The notes below the pieces were generated by a model. It was not told the origin of the DNA, did no database searches, and worked only from the letters and a program-made list of their open reading frames with translations. 64,000 nucleotides of DNA from positions 211,611 through 275,610 of the forward strand of contig JTDE01000140.1 of NCBI GenBank assembly GCA_014338405.1, written 5' to 3'. Position numbers and translations under genes: made by a program. Shown here piece by piece: positions 11,616 through 23,518 of the stretch; positions within the stretch are counted from its first letter, which is position 1, and each line of letters opens with the position of its first letter. Source of the DNA: Paragonimus skrjabini miyazakii (lineage: Eukaryota > Platyhelminthes > Trematoda > Plagiorchiida > Troglotrematidae).

Positions 11616-11790
11616 TTAGATTACTGATGAGTAGTCCCGGCGGTGGCGATGATATGCACTACTGACGAGCTCTACTGAGAGCGAAACTCGAGTCTAGTGC
11701 TTCCTCTGTTCGAAAGGGGCCGACTGGAAAGTCTATGGGAATGCGACAGCTGCGATCAATTGTGGGTGATGTTCAACTTGAAAATCATAC
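11616..11790 (+). mobile_element. Hammerhead-ribozyme SINE, 5'-truncated copy
   Basis: It begins within the tRNA-like box B region (agtcccggcggtgg), continues through a complete hammerhead (11656-11700), then the shared body gaaaggggccgactgg, tgcgacagctgcgatc, gtgggtgatgttcaa. Copies at 44228, 44047, 57453 and 265 share the body. The tRNA-like head is missing except for its last bases. The type is that of the schistosome Sm-alpha elements: pol III head plus hammerhead, no protein, moved by another element's reverse transcriptase. Confidence 0.85.
11656..11700 (+). ncRNA. Type I hammerhead ribozyme, intact core
   Basis: Stem I: GCACTA (11656-11661) pairs perfectly with TAGTGC (11695-11700). 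Core CTGACGA at 11662-11668. Stem II: GCTCT (11669-11673) with AGAGC (11678-11682), loop ACTG. GAAA at 11683-11686. Stem III is minimal: A-C with G-T around the loop TCGA (11686-11693). The cleavage triplet is GUC, so self-cleavage would fall after 11694. All conserved core bases of the hammerhead are present. The eight bases ACTCGAGT of stem III are a palindrome, so two molecules could share a longer stem III, as described for short-stem-III hammerheads in schistosomes and newts. Activity is inferred, not shown. Confidence 0.9.
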
Positions 11791-11814
11791 TTGTTTTGTT
11801 TACTCTTTTTACAG

Positions 11815-11906
11815 AACTATCGCTGGAACCCTTGTTTCGGAAGAATGCTGTTCCCTGGTGTCTTCACTATGCCCAAGATTGGTCCACGGGTGTAATGGAT
11901 AATCAG
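11815..11906 (+). CDS. Candidate coding exon, unidentified
   Basis: A pyrimidine-rich acceptor (tttactctttttacag) and a CAG|gtagaa donor enclose 92 nt with one open frame of 30 codons containing LEPLFRKNAVPWC and HYAQDWSTG. The other two frames have stops. It starts 25 bp after the hammerhead SINE. No family recognised. Short open stretches between splice-like sites are common by chance. Confidence 0.13.
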
Positions 11907-11949
11907 GTAGAAAACGGCCAGCTTGTATGGTACAATACGTTGACCAGAA

Positions 11950-13639
11950 AATAGTTTATCTCAGACTTCGTGGTGCTGACCATTACTATTAACAGTGTGA
12001 TAAAATCACAAGTTAATTGTCGTCGTTTCAGTAAGACAAACTATGACTGGAGACCGGGTATTTTATGTTAGACTAACACATCGAATTCATCAAAGTTCGG
12101 TTAAAAACATTTGTTTCAAAAGTTCAGACGTACTACTCGGTTACTCGCGTATAGGTATAATTAGATTGATTTTGAAACAAACGTCCTAAGCAAACAATTA
12201 CTTAATGAGGTGTTAATTACCAACTTCTTTGCTTATATTACCTAGTCACGCCTACGTGGCGACGTTAGAAGAGAAAAATGATAAGCCGATGTTTCGGAAA
12301 TGCGAAAACGGCATATAGAATGTTATGTTACACACATTCTTTGGAGCTGGTAAACTATAGAGAAAGTCTTTTGATTTAGACCTGTGTGACGACGTAGTGC
12401 CACGTTCAAGAAAATCGATACAAGATGAAGAGGGCAACAGAAATGACTGAATAGATTTGACTTCACAAAATATATACGGATTGACAAGGACAAGACTAAT
12501 CCTTGTGTGACTTCGATATTTTGGTGGATTGCATACTCGTGACAAACGCAGCTGAAATCTATGTCAGCTGAGGTGGATCGACTAGCTATCGGAATTTTCT
12601 ATATAAGTTCTAACCAGGCGGACTACTTTCCGTCTCGAAAGAGCTGTATCGCTAGATTTAGTGTGTATGTTCAAAACCACCGGACAACAACTACTGAAGT
12701 TTCGTAAGCGTAAATGATAAACACACTAAGCAGACACTAATGTAACCAGCACCATTGAATAAAAAGGTTTATTCTCTCCACCTTAGTTGGCATTGTACCA
12801 GTCATAGATGATATAAGGCTGACAACACATCGATTCAGCCACCCAACCAGTTAGAATACAGGCGACCAACTGACGAAGTCAAAACCATATGATGTAGAAT
12901 AGTAATATACTTTGTTCGAAGTAATCATGTTTAAGTTTGATACTTGCCAGATATTTCAATGACGCAACTGACGCTGGAATTTACAGAGATATGGCCAAAA
13001 GACTCCGCTGTGTTCTCTAATAAGACTGACTGGATGCGATAATGTAGTTATTTGGACACGTTGTTATCCCGGCGTGCAGTCATGGGATAACAGCTGTTTG
13101 GACCAACAACGTACACCACTTTTTAATACGTCACCTGGACAGTTAATGATGTGGGGTGTGCAGATTTAGTGGACATACACCCATTCACAGAGCTTGCATC
13201 GATTAGGGTCATTTTTTCAATGGTGCACACATGTTTTCAAAAACAGAAATTTTCTTATTAAGCTCGTAACTTTTTATTGCGTAACTCGTAATAAAACTGT
13301 CTCCAGAATTATAATCGATAGTCCGCTGGTACAGATAGAATCGGAGGTGTGCACTCAATTTACGTCATATTTGGTGTGATAAGATTTACTCGACAGGCTG
13401 CGTTTTTTCTTTATAAAGTATCTGGTTAAAAGGTGGATCTCCGTAATATTTTGATCGATCTCAACAATCCAATTTTCTTAACTATGAGAAGTATGAATAG
13501 TCGGTTTAATGACTAATAACTTGCCAATATTCACGACACGATATGACGGGGCAGCTGTCAGTGTTTTTCTGGGAAATCACATTGGAACGTAGAAAAAATT
13601 AAGCATTACCATAAACAAGCTCTACATAATAGCAAACGC
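11950..13639. other. No recognisable gene or repeat
   Basis: No transposon motif, RNA gene or array seen. An open frame on - (12252-12545) follows an acceptor-like site but has no recognisable domain. Confidence 0.45.
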
Positions 13640-14100
13640 AGTTATATTGGAATATTCTGTCTTTCATGTTGTCTACCAGGTCAGTTGCAATTGCAGTGAC
13701 TTTTTCATAGGCAGAACAGGGTGCCAGCTGTCACAACAAGTGCCAGAACATGCCCGAAAGAGTTAAAATACTTTCTGATTCAACAGTCTGTCACCAGTAT
13801 GGTCGCTGCTCGAAATTTCATCCCCATTGACTGTTAGATACCTTACGACAGCAGGTTAACAAATCGTTTTACTCAGCTCATTCAGAATGTTTCTCAACAT
13901 TATTGACCTTTATGCTGATTATACCTCAAGGGTGATTGAAGTAACCCATTCGACTGCCGCAGTGTTGATGATATAGTACTTATTGGGGATATATGTGTGT
14001 TCATTCCCTACCGGTCCTTTTTGTCTGCTGTAAACAATCTGCGTGTTTTAGGTGTCCCACGGATTGTAGTGAGTAAATATTAGCACATCGCAGCGCATGG
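13640..14100 (+). mobile_element. Penelope-like element, 3' end relic
   Basis: The piece starts in the GIY-YIG endonuclease: VVYQVSC, then NCSDFFIGRTGCQLSQ, then EHARKS with a stop. The nucleotide sequence after it (agtaacccattcgactgccg, gatgatatagtac, tgtgtgttcattccctaccgg) matches the tail of the element at 2085-3665, so both belong to one family. Everything upstream of the endonuclease is missing, the usual 5' truncation of target-primed elements. Confidence 0.75.
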
Positions 14101-17100
14101 GTTGGTTCTGTCGTCAGGAATCAAAAATGTTCTTTATACTACCGTTTCCACTACGAATAATCAGCGCAGGTGATAACTCATTCTTTTACAGTCAACGATG
14201 GGTAGGATAGGACCACTGAGATTATTGAAACGCATTGTCGACCGTGGGCTAAAACTCTGCGAATCGCTGCATCACAACATCTGTTTTATAACCAGCACTT
14301 TCAAAACTTTGCCAACGTAGCCAGAACAATCAAACAACCTGAATCAGGCCATAGCTCTTTAAGTAATTGACAGTCCAGCAAACCCCACAACAAAGGTCAG
14401 GTTTTATTTTAATATCAGATGTGCTCGTGACGTTGCTGTGGACTAAGTCTATGTATTGGGCCAAGTGAGAAACGGTGAGTTTATGCGAAAATCACTGCCA
14501 ATCCATCTGAAAAATTGATAACCAACATTTCGTTCGTATTGCTGCATTGATCACAAGTACTATAAACTTCAGTAGCCGAACATAACTTTCTACTTTCATG
14601 CATATCGCTGTGATTACGAGTAACTCATGAACTCAGTATTGTGTGTCCTTCTGCCGGTCATTCATTATATGCAAACGCATTCCTAAACCCAGTAGAAGTG
14701 TTTTAGTCAGAGTCTATCCAACATTTACTTTAAACTCACGTTCACAACTTTTGGTAACATATATCATAGAACTGCCAGTAACTTAATGTTACAAGGAGCC
14801 TTAGCAACACAAAACTTTCAGATTGAAAAAGCGAAAAGTTCAAAAATGAGGAGATATTTGTTTTTACAGTCAGATATCCGGGCAAGAAGTCTCAAGATCA
14901 AATGTGACAACCTCACTATATCTTAATAACTGACTTTGAGTCTGTTGTAATTATACAGTCTTTTAAGTGAGACTGAGTTTTTGTTCTAAAAAATTCCGTA
15001 ATCAGGCCTCAGTGCGTGGTCAGCCTATGTAACCGAAGTATCTAGCACAGTATTTAGCGTCTAACCTTTTCTGTTGTCTATTTGGCCAGTCCTGTCCTTC
15101 TACACAGTGAATGCCCTCATGCTAACATGCACACGAAGTGATGAAACCAAAGCCCATCATGTAACCAGCTTGAAGCTGACCCTATGGGTACAGTACAAAT
15201 GACCAAACGATAACACCTGTTGACTTCGAATAAATCGGTACGCAGCCATAGAATGCATCGATCTGCCTACAGGTGTGCAAGCTTCAGCCAGGTTAATGCT
15301 AAGTATAATCATGACGGACGTGTATTCAAGCCTACTTTCAAGACGCCCGACAGACTTTTGCTTCATAGACTTTCACAAACAGTTAGAGAGCGTTGGTACT
15401 TTTTAGGAATCCGCAGTGATCCACATTAATTAACAGCTACCACGAAACCATTTGTTTCAATAATGGATTCGGAGGTTATTCTAACTTTTATTATTTTTCG
15501 CAAACATGAAACGCCATTTGTTCATACTGAAATTCCGCGTGGAACGATGGTCATCCACATCTGGTGTCGATGTTCATCAAGTGGTTTCATTAGTCAAAAT
15601 ACTTAAGAAATAACCACCACTGAAAAAATGTGATTTTCAGATTTTCCAATAACCAACTGGCCGACGAAATGATGAGACAGCATCGGCGTTTTAGGTGATC
15701 AGACACAAATGAGGCATCTCTTGCATTAAACCACTGGCAGCTTCATTTGGCCGGTCACTGTGGTACTAAAAAGAGCCAGGCTGCACCGATGCCAGTTTTG
15801 TGTAGATACTAGCGAGACCATGTATGGCATTGGGTCAGGTATGCAGATTACAGTCTGTAAAGTGGCAGTAGAAGAATTACAGAGTAACTTTGTTGTTGCG
15901 CACCGTAATCTGATCCCGTAAGTTAATCCACGTCATACTTATTCCAGTAGATTTGGATGTGTTTTTTTCTGGATATACACACAACATAAGTGGATTGACT
16001 AATACACCTACGACTCGTTTGTAACAATGTGGTTCTAAACACACTGGTAATGGTCTTGTCACTTACGATAATTTACAATATAACTTGGCAATTAAACTAT
16101 TTTGCCCTTCCAACTTTAATTATGAATATTTTTGGTAAACACTTCCTCCGATAGTGCTAGTTTACATTCTTCCTTCAAACACGCTAAAAACCACCTAAAT
16201 CCGGGTTAGTCTACCTAACCTAGACAAGTAAAGTGTTGTACTGGTGAGCATAAAAAAGTAACATTAACAATAATTGTACTATCGTGACCGATTATTCATC
16301 GAGATGTTTGTGTGGGCAGACGGATCACATTAGTTTTTGTCAGCAACCTGATCAAATAAGAAAATAGCCTGCTTCACGTTAGGGTACACTGGACTGCTTT
16401 TGTACGCAAAGACCTTAGGTCAATGGACATTTGAACACTACCACTGTCTCGTTAAAATATGGTAGGAGTTTTGGTGGTGACCGCGATATGTATAGGCCTT
16501 AATAGGAGCATAGCTCGAGTTGACTACCTTTCATTTGAAGAGGGTTTGCTGAAACATCAATAGGAATGGGGAAACTGTGCTCAACTGTGAGCGACGCTGA
16601 ATTCATAAAAGTGAAATATAAAACTGTACCTGCAGTCTATCAGCTCCGTCCAACAGGTTTTCACTATAATGGTTTGTGGTCGAGCTAATAACTCACATGC
16701 GCGTGAATCACAATGTTCTTTATTTTTATACAGACGCTTTTTATGATAGGAACAACTGAGTGCGGCACTTTTTCTTTGTGCGCTCATATGGCAACTTGCT
16801 TGATGATACTGCGCCTTGTTATAAATTTTGAGGGGTACAGTTACCTCCATTATACTGTCACCTACAGCCTTTCTAAGATTTACTTGTGCACTGGCTAATT
16901 ACAACTTGTGCATAGAAAACTATGGGGTCTCAGAAGCAGAAATTTTCGTGATTGTGATGGATAACTGGAGCCTCCATTCATAAGCTGGTGGTCGGAGACA
17001 TCAGTCCTAGAAAAATTTACATCACGCAAATGTTGTGAAGAACAATACTTTTTCACAGATGTGGTGTGAGGAGGACGACCGCTTCTAAATTAGGGTGTGT

Positions 17101-20100
17101 ACCGAGAGAACTCACGCCTGGGACAACGTCTGAAACTTGACCAATGAACATGACGGTGTTCCTGTGTAATTCTGATAACTGATTTAATGAACCGCGATCT
17201 TCTGTTGCACAGTGGAAATGTCTTTTTACTGCTATTTTTTTAAATAAATACCCGTAAATTAATACATTGTATAAAGTTGGCTACATACTTATCGATGATT
17301 GTTGGCTGTTTGTTAAATTGTGACTCACTAAAACCATAAAAAATCAAACAGTACTGAACTAAAAGTAACCGTTCTGGATGTTTGAGCTGACCTGTGGGTA
17401 CGTTCGTATGCTTCACGTATGAAGGCTAACTTTAATACAGGGAGAAAAATCTACTAGAAGACCTGACGAACTGAATCAACTGTTCTAGAACACAAGTGTC
17501 CGCAATATAACCCACTAAAACTAACCGTCACTCTACGAACGACCAGCATACCGTTTGCAGATTTGTAGTGGAATTACTCAAACTTTTATTTGTGTACTTA
17601 TGCTAAAGTTAATCTACATCATAACAATTTTTAATGCACTTCGCAAGAAGAAGTATTTTATTTTCTATAGTTTTGTGATTGTTGCTTGGAAATATGTAAC
17701 GCAATTTCATTAGGTTATTACCGGAAGTAATTTATCATTATGTTCTTTCAGTTAATCAGAATTTTGCGATTGCCACACGCTCACTGCATCAGATGTGTGT
17801 ACCGACGTTAGCAGGCTGACCATGGTCTCCCGTGGCTGTGTTCATGGACAAGAACCAATAGTTTCACCGTCAAAAATAATATAGAGGCGTAATATTTTCA
17901 ATAACAACTGAATGGTAAGGGGATAATTAGGAATTGGAACCTGTTCAGTCGCTTTGACGAGAGCTTCAATGAGGGTAGGGAAGGCTATAGATATGGTGAG
18001 GCATGAATAACACACCGTACAGACGTTAATGTCAGTGCCGGTAGATAGAATATTCAATCTATATGAAAAGATTGAAATGTAATTCATATTATTATCAAAT
18101 TGTTTACATATTAAAAACGCTTAAGTGCATATGAGTTCATCGCGAACGGTTTAGATGAATGGATAACTGTAATTGGTTCAATGGAAACAAGTTTGGAAGA
18201 ACACCAGTAAGAAGACTGTGAACGAATGAGACCATTTGACGAAAAATGGCGTTAACGTGCGGAGATTTTCCTAATTTTGTTTACAAACGATGCTTCATCT
18301 CTGTACGACGACCTTTTGTATCACCTTTGCATGTTGTTCGAATTGATAAAAAGTGATCTTGTAATACAATACAAATTTTGTGCACATGGGTCTGTTCTCC
18401 TTTCTGTTGCGCAGTCGTTTGACGAACTATACGGATCTATCATCCAATTTTTTTTTAGCTCCGTTGTACTACGAATATCGTCGCATCCCGGATCGCGTTT
18501 CGGTAGTCCACGGCAACTCAGTAATATTCCCCACTTCCGGATATTGGTAAGTTGGAATACTGTGGTGGTCATCTCAAACACTCGTGAACACTTTACTGTA
18601 AGTCAAATCCTTTTGATTACTGTAACTTGCTGGAACCTTGTAACTACTTTCTCATTCGTTTATTTTGTTGTCACCTAAAGCTTATTGAAGTACGTTCGCA
18701 TTTACCTTGTCTATTCAGTAACTCGTCTTGACCACTACAAATGATCTCAGTATGTCAGTTGATACTAACCTGAAAGTTAACTCGAAGTTAGCAGATGAAA
18801 TACTTGTGGGGAAAAACCAAACTAATAACTGCCTCATTTTATCTGTGTTGCAAATGAGGATTACAATTTGAATTCCGTTTCGCCATTTTTAATTGTAAGA
18901 GCCAAACTCTTTCTTCTTACGACTTAAATTATTATTTCACCTCTATTGCTCACTGAACCGCAGTTGTTGTACGTTCATGAGTTGAAGGCACAAAATGATG
19001 TTTTGGCGATTACCACGTGTTACACAACCACTCACCATTTTCACTGAAAACGTACAGAAGACCACGAGTGATTTATACCCGCATTTAATTCGATACTCTG
19101 TTACGACCAATTCGGTTCTTATTCAAAACTGATAGTCAACGGATACATGAACGAGTTCAACTGGGGACAAGGTAGACTGTGGTAAACAGTCTGCTTAGAA
19201 AGGATCGTGTAAAATTCCTATATATATGGTCTAAAATGATTTATGTCGGTTATTTAGGTGCTTCATTATTTTCAATTCAGAATAAAACAAACTATTTCTG
19301 TCTTGCCGTAACACCATTCGTAATAGCGTTACCCTCGCCTTTTATTGGAAAGGACTGTTCTCTTGATACTGCTTTGTTCTAACTTCTCCTTATCCATCCT
19401 CCACTCTTTACCTTTTAACACGTAGCCCACTCTTGAAAACCCTTGTAAACAATCGGGACAATCTTCTTCCTGCTAGTATTAGATAGCAATAGTTCATCGC
19501 CGCTGAATTTGTTGATGTAAGCCTAAAGTTTGGTTTCAATCTTGCACCTCTCCCTTCAACAGGACGTAAAATCGGTGTATGTTGCTGGTCATCAGAAGTT
19601 CTGTTTGATGATACAATCACCCACAAGTTACCAGTAATTAATAGTGATCAATATAACAATAGAATTATTTGCATAAAACATCATTCTCTAACTACGAGCT
19701 TACATTGCAAGCACGAATCACTTCCTCGGAAGTTGCTACATAACGATTGTAATTCCATGGCTATTGTGTCTGGTCCAGCCAAAAATCTGTGGAAATGATT
19801 AAAGTGTTTGCCGTGGTTTGTTCAATTTTTTCGTTATGCGGATGATTTCTGTCTTCATTAAAACAAGAATCCAAGGAAGATTTTTGCAATTTAGTTCGAA
19901 TTTCCTCTTGTTCACAACTACAGATGCTTATTCATTATGTTCTTCTCAGCTCAATAATTGCAACCTGTTTCAGTACTATCCAGACTTGGTGGTTTCTGGC
20001 GAGCATTAAATCTAAGCCTTTTTCGACCATTTTTTGAGGACTTTGCACGTATTTTTAGATTCCGTTGCTCCTTGCTTGCACACTGAAACATCAGTTTTAT

Positions 20101-20339
20101 CCATGTCTGGAGGGAAATAGAAATACGATTTTGTGCACGTTCTTCCGTCGTGAAAAAAATCCAAATGTTTCGCATGCTATCTTGACGTCGTTGGGAATCT
20201 TCCGCAGTGGGCCGGCCGAAAGACTTATCATACTGGAGGTAATCAAAACCCTATAAACTTAATTCGTTGGCTCAGTGTAGTCCGTGACTTCAACCTAGCT
20301 GAGAAGTCCTGATCACGAGGCAATCAACGGGCGCGAGAA
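14101..20339. other. No recognisable repeat; a few exon-like stretches only
   Basis: About 6.2 kb without transposon motifs, RNA genes or tandem arrays. The only items worth noting are exon-like stretches: 15273-15395 on + (acceptor tctgcctacag, donor gtactt, two open frames) and 18459-18546, described separately. Confidence 0.45.
18459..18546 (+). CDS. Candidate coding exon, unidentified
   Basis: The acceptor is a run of T ending in ttttttttag and the donor is TTG|gtaagt, a perfect consensus. Two frames are open through the 88 nt: one reads PLYYEYRRIPDRVSVV, the other RISSHPGSRFGSPRQLS. No family recognised. The splice sites are the best pair in the window, but the frame cannot be chosen and no neighbour exon is certain. 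Confidence 0.17.
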
Positions 20340-20365
20340 ACGTGACTCTATACTCTACTTCTTAA

Positions 20366-20830
20366 ATGATCAAACTAGCTAAACACAACTTACAAAGTGT
20401 TGTGATTGGGATTTTGGATAATGTCCTTCGGTCGAGAGCAATGCGGATGTGCACTAACGCTTTCAATGTCAACACTCTACGACAAGTTGGCCAACACGCT
20501 GATCTGGCAAAAACACTCGCGAATCTGGAGCTTTGTGTGTGCTGCGTGTCGGAGACGCGGATCAACGGGTGTAGCACTGTCATCCCCTTGGACTCACTTC
20601 TAGATGACTGTCGATCAGAACCCTACTCTCTCAGGATCTGTGGTGACGCCAAAGGTGAATCTCGCGGTCAACCTGAAGTGGGACTCGCACTGAGTCCTCG
20701 AACAGAGCAAGGTTTTCTCGATTGCATCCCAGTGGACAGTCGTTTATGCGATGTCATACTGAGTACATCGGTTAAGGTCTGTCTACGTAGATCAGAAAAC
20801 CGTTGTGTGCGTGTTAATTATACCGATTAA
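20366..20830 (+). pseudogene. RTE-like apurinic endonuclease, N-terminal half
   Basis: This 154-codon frame is the longest intact piece of the LINE. It opens the exonuclease-endonuclease-phosphatase fold: NVNTLRQVG near residue 33, CVCCVSETRING near 58 with the metal-binding Glu, then GVxLS-type LALSPRTEQGFLDCIPVDS. In flatworm RTE elements this block is strongly conserved. The domain would nick target DNA for first-strand priming. The frame stops at 20828. The second half (GDFNARLG at about 20938) follows after disrupted sequence. Confidence 0.85.
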
Positions 20831-21562
20831 CACCCCCAACGGACAGCTGCTCGGATGATGCCAGGGATGCGTTCTACAACGTCCTTGTTGTCCTTCCAAA
20901 GTAGACTGAACACTCTAACACCGTCATAAAGGCGGGAGATTTTAATGCTCGGCTTGGTCGTCACCCGGTTACAGACTGTTGTGCACTTTAGAGCAGTCAC
21001 CCAGACTCGGACCATGCTGTTGTATGTGCCCGCGTTGTTTTGTCACTTGTCTAGGATGGTTGACCGACATTCGAACAAGGAGATTGTAAAGAACGCTTAC
21101 CAGAAAGTGATGGTAAACAAATTGCTCAGTTCGAGTCAGATAAGAGAACTTGACGAACACTGGGAATAAACCAGGGCAGATAAGAAAATTAGCGGAAGAG
21201 GTGTTTGCAGAAGGAACTGTGCAGCTGCCACAGAACTGGTTTCTTGTTATGTCGATAACCATTGTGAATAAGCGTCGCTAGATTGCATTTACTTCTGAAT
21301 AGGTTGACGACTGTTGAGAACTTGAACGCAACCTGACCCAAAGCTTACGCAAAGACCGTGAGTAGCACTTGGTCAAACAATCGAAAGAGATGGAAAGAGC
21401 CCTTTTAACGGGAAATAGCAAAACGCTTTTTTCCTGATCCGTGGCTGTATTGGCCGTCGAGTCGGTGAAGAAGATGGCTCATTTATCACCAGTCAAATGC
21501 GCCGACTTGAGTGATGGGCTGAACATTTTGAAGAATCGTTCAGCTGGCCTCAACTACACCTT

Positions 21563-22045
21563 GTGGACGACGGGACTCGAATGCTCAGTTACTGTGTTCC
21601 AGAGGGTCCTCCGTTGGAAGCAGAAGTGGTCCTGGAGCTCAAGTTATTGAAGTGTAATAAGGCTCCTGGACCAGACCCCCTCCCTCCTTCTCTTTTCAAG
21701 GATACTGGGGAGAGGTTGATATCAGAACTGACGAAACTCCTCCGGACGATCTGGGAGACTGAAGAGATACAACGTGATTGGGGCTGCTCACTAGTAGCTC
21801 CCGTTTTCAAAAGGTAGCCAAAATTCCATGTGACAAGCACAAAGGCATCGGACTAGTGTATGTTGTGTCCAAGTTTCTCACTGACCTCATTCTATGTCGG
21901 CTCACTAAGCCCAGGGAAATTCAGATGCATGGAAAGCAAGCGGAACCCCGGTTTGGTCCTGAGTGCGTTGAACATATTTTTACCTTGAAACGAATCTTGG
22001 AGAATCGGCTGTCTTATATGCTCAAATGCTGCCTTTTAAGTGGTG
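21563..22045 (+). pseudogene. RTE-like reverse transcriptase, N-terminal part
   Basis: The frame 21563-21817 has EVVLELKLLKCNKAPGPDP, then PPSLFKDTGERLISELTKLL and IWETEEIQRDWGCSLVAPVF, which matches the RT entry block (KxxKAPGPDGLPP.LFK, WNSS.IVPIFKKG). It shifts frame and continues as DKHKGIGLVYVVSKFLTDLI, corresponding to NxRGISLxxVVSKLLxxII. The match ends at about ENRLSYM. The palm motifs A to C are not present downstream. Confidence 0.85.
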
Positions 22046-22405
22046 GCTTATAATATTTTTTGTAACTGTTTCCTCTTGAAGGAAAACAACATCCATTTGT
22101 GAAATTCGATCGTTTCTTCTAAGACCCTTCTACTTTCCTTACTTCTATGGTTAGGTTTTATTGCTGTGCATTTTACACGTATCTCAGTGTCAAAGTGCTT
22201 CACTCCAATTTACAGAAGAAAAAAATTTCTGATGTCATAAAAGCCCCCAAGTAACATATGACAAAATGAGTCCCATAATATCCGGTAACAATAGACCTTA
22301 TATGAAGCACGCAATCCATATGATAACTTTCACTCGCGACTCCAGGAAAGGTGTTGAACTGTTGAAGCTATCTTCAAAATGAGACGGCCAGAGATTATTT
22401 TCCAG

Positions 22406-23518
22406 TCTGAACCTATTCAAGTTGATGATCAGTTGAGGCAGAGGATGGCAACCATCTTCTCAGTTGTACTGCTGTTATCAGTGGGCTGCAGTCAACGGTT
22501 ATTCAAGTAGGCTAAGGAAACTGCAAGGTTTCTGTTGCGGCTGTTTGAAAGTTTTACTAAAAAAACACAATAATGACGATCCAGATAGCCTGCGTGTATA
22601 CAACTTGTGGGCTAAAGCAAAAGCAAACACTTGTAAGTGATTTCCACAGGAAATAAAGTTGTCAGCGCCGAACACAAAGTGACAAAAATTGCGCATACCA
22701 GTCACTTAAGAAAGATTATCGCTTCCTTGACTAAGTCACAAGGGTTTGTTTATAGTAATGCTGTAACCTGTTTACCCTCACATTTTCAAAAAGATAAATG
22801 ACGATGTCTCTATGAGGGAAAACTATGTTCACTTGGGTTTAACTATGAAAACAATGAAGTCGTTCAGCTGTTACCGAATGAAACATTACGTATCACACAT
22901 ATTTCATTGTAGCATCAGGGTGTAAACTACAAAGTTGTTTGTTAGTCAACTTCGAAGTGAACAGGAGGCTCCAGTTTCACTAAGGATGAAACCTAAAATT
23001 AGTGAATAAACTAAGGTTATTGATCTCCTGAGGGCACGGCGAGCACACGCACATTTTACACATCCAGTCACAGTCGAATGAAAGTTATATTCAGATTATC
23101 GATAGCCGTGATGGAAACAGAACACCAGTCACACTAGGTCCCCCGATCACCCGATGTCGACTCTTCTCAGTAAGTTCATGGTTGAACTACAAGCTTAACT
23201 TCGGTGTGTATGAATCGACTTGATGCTAGTTGAATGTTACATTTTGTGCTATCCATCTAAGAACACGTGTGATTGCGATTGTTTAATTGAACACCTGCCA
23301 AATACGTATGCACATCCACGACCACTATCGTAACTGTCATAGCCCACTACTCCTTAAATTACACGTGTCCCAGGTATTGGAATATTTCCCGAGCTTGGCG
23401 ACTAGGCTGCAAACTTTTCATCACGAAACAAGGTGACATCATTATTACTTAAGTGTTTTAACGTACAGGTTTGGCTGTGGCAGTTGATGAGGTGTGGTGT
23501 ATGCAGGCACTTATACGC
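22406..23518. other. No recognisable feature
   Basis: About 1.1 kb without transposon or RNA motifs. A 101-nt exon-like stretch at 22406-22506 on + (acceptor ttattttccag) is open in one frame but not convincing. Confidence 0.4.

Larger units (their letters stand above)
20340..22045 (+). mobile_element. RTE-like non-LTR retrotransposon, decayed
   Basis: An AP-type endonuclease is followed by the start of a reverse transcriptase on the same strand. Endonuclease: AFNVNTLRQVGQHADLAKTL, CCVSETRI (catalytic Glu in SETRI), CIPVDSRLCDVILSTSVK, GDFNARLGRH and DSDHAVV (last catalytic Asp and His region). RT start: LKLLKCNKAPGPDPLPPSLF and VVSKFLTDLILCRLT. Several stops and frame changes occur, and the middle of the endonuclease (between about 20975 and 20995) seems deleted. 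The element ends near 22045, before the YxDD motif, so the catalytic half of the RT is absent. Confidence 0.85.

Noticed and set aside
15273..15694. Two neighbouring exon-like stretches on + (15273-15395 and 15641-15694)
   Set aside because: Joined in their shared phase they create a TGA at the junction, so they are not two exons of one message as drawn.
18277..18678. 133-codon open frame on +
   Set aside because: It starts at an internal Met with no domain; one or a few frames of this length are expected by chance here. Only the short exon-like part inside it was kept, at low confidence.
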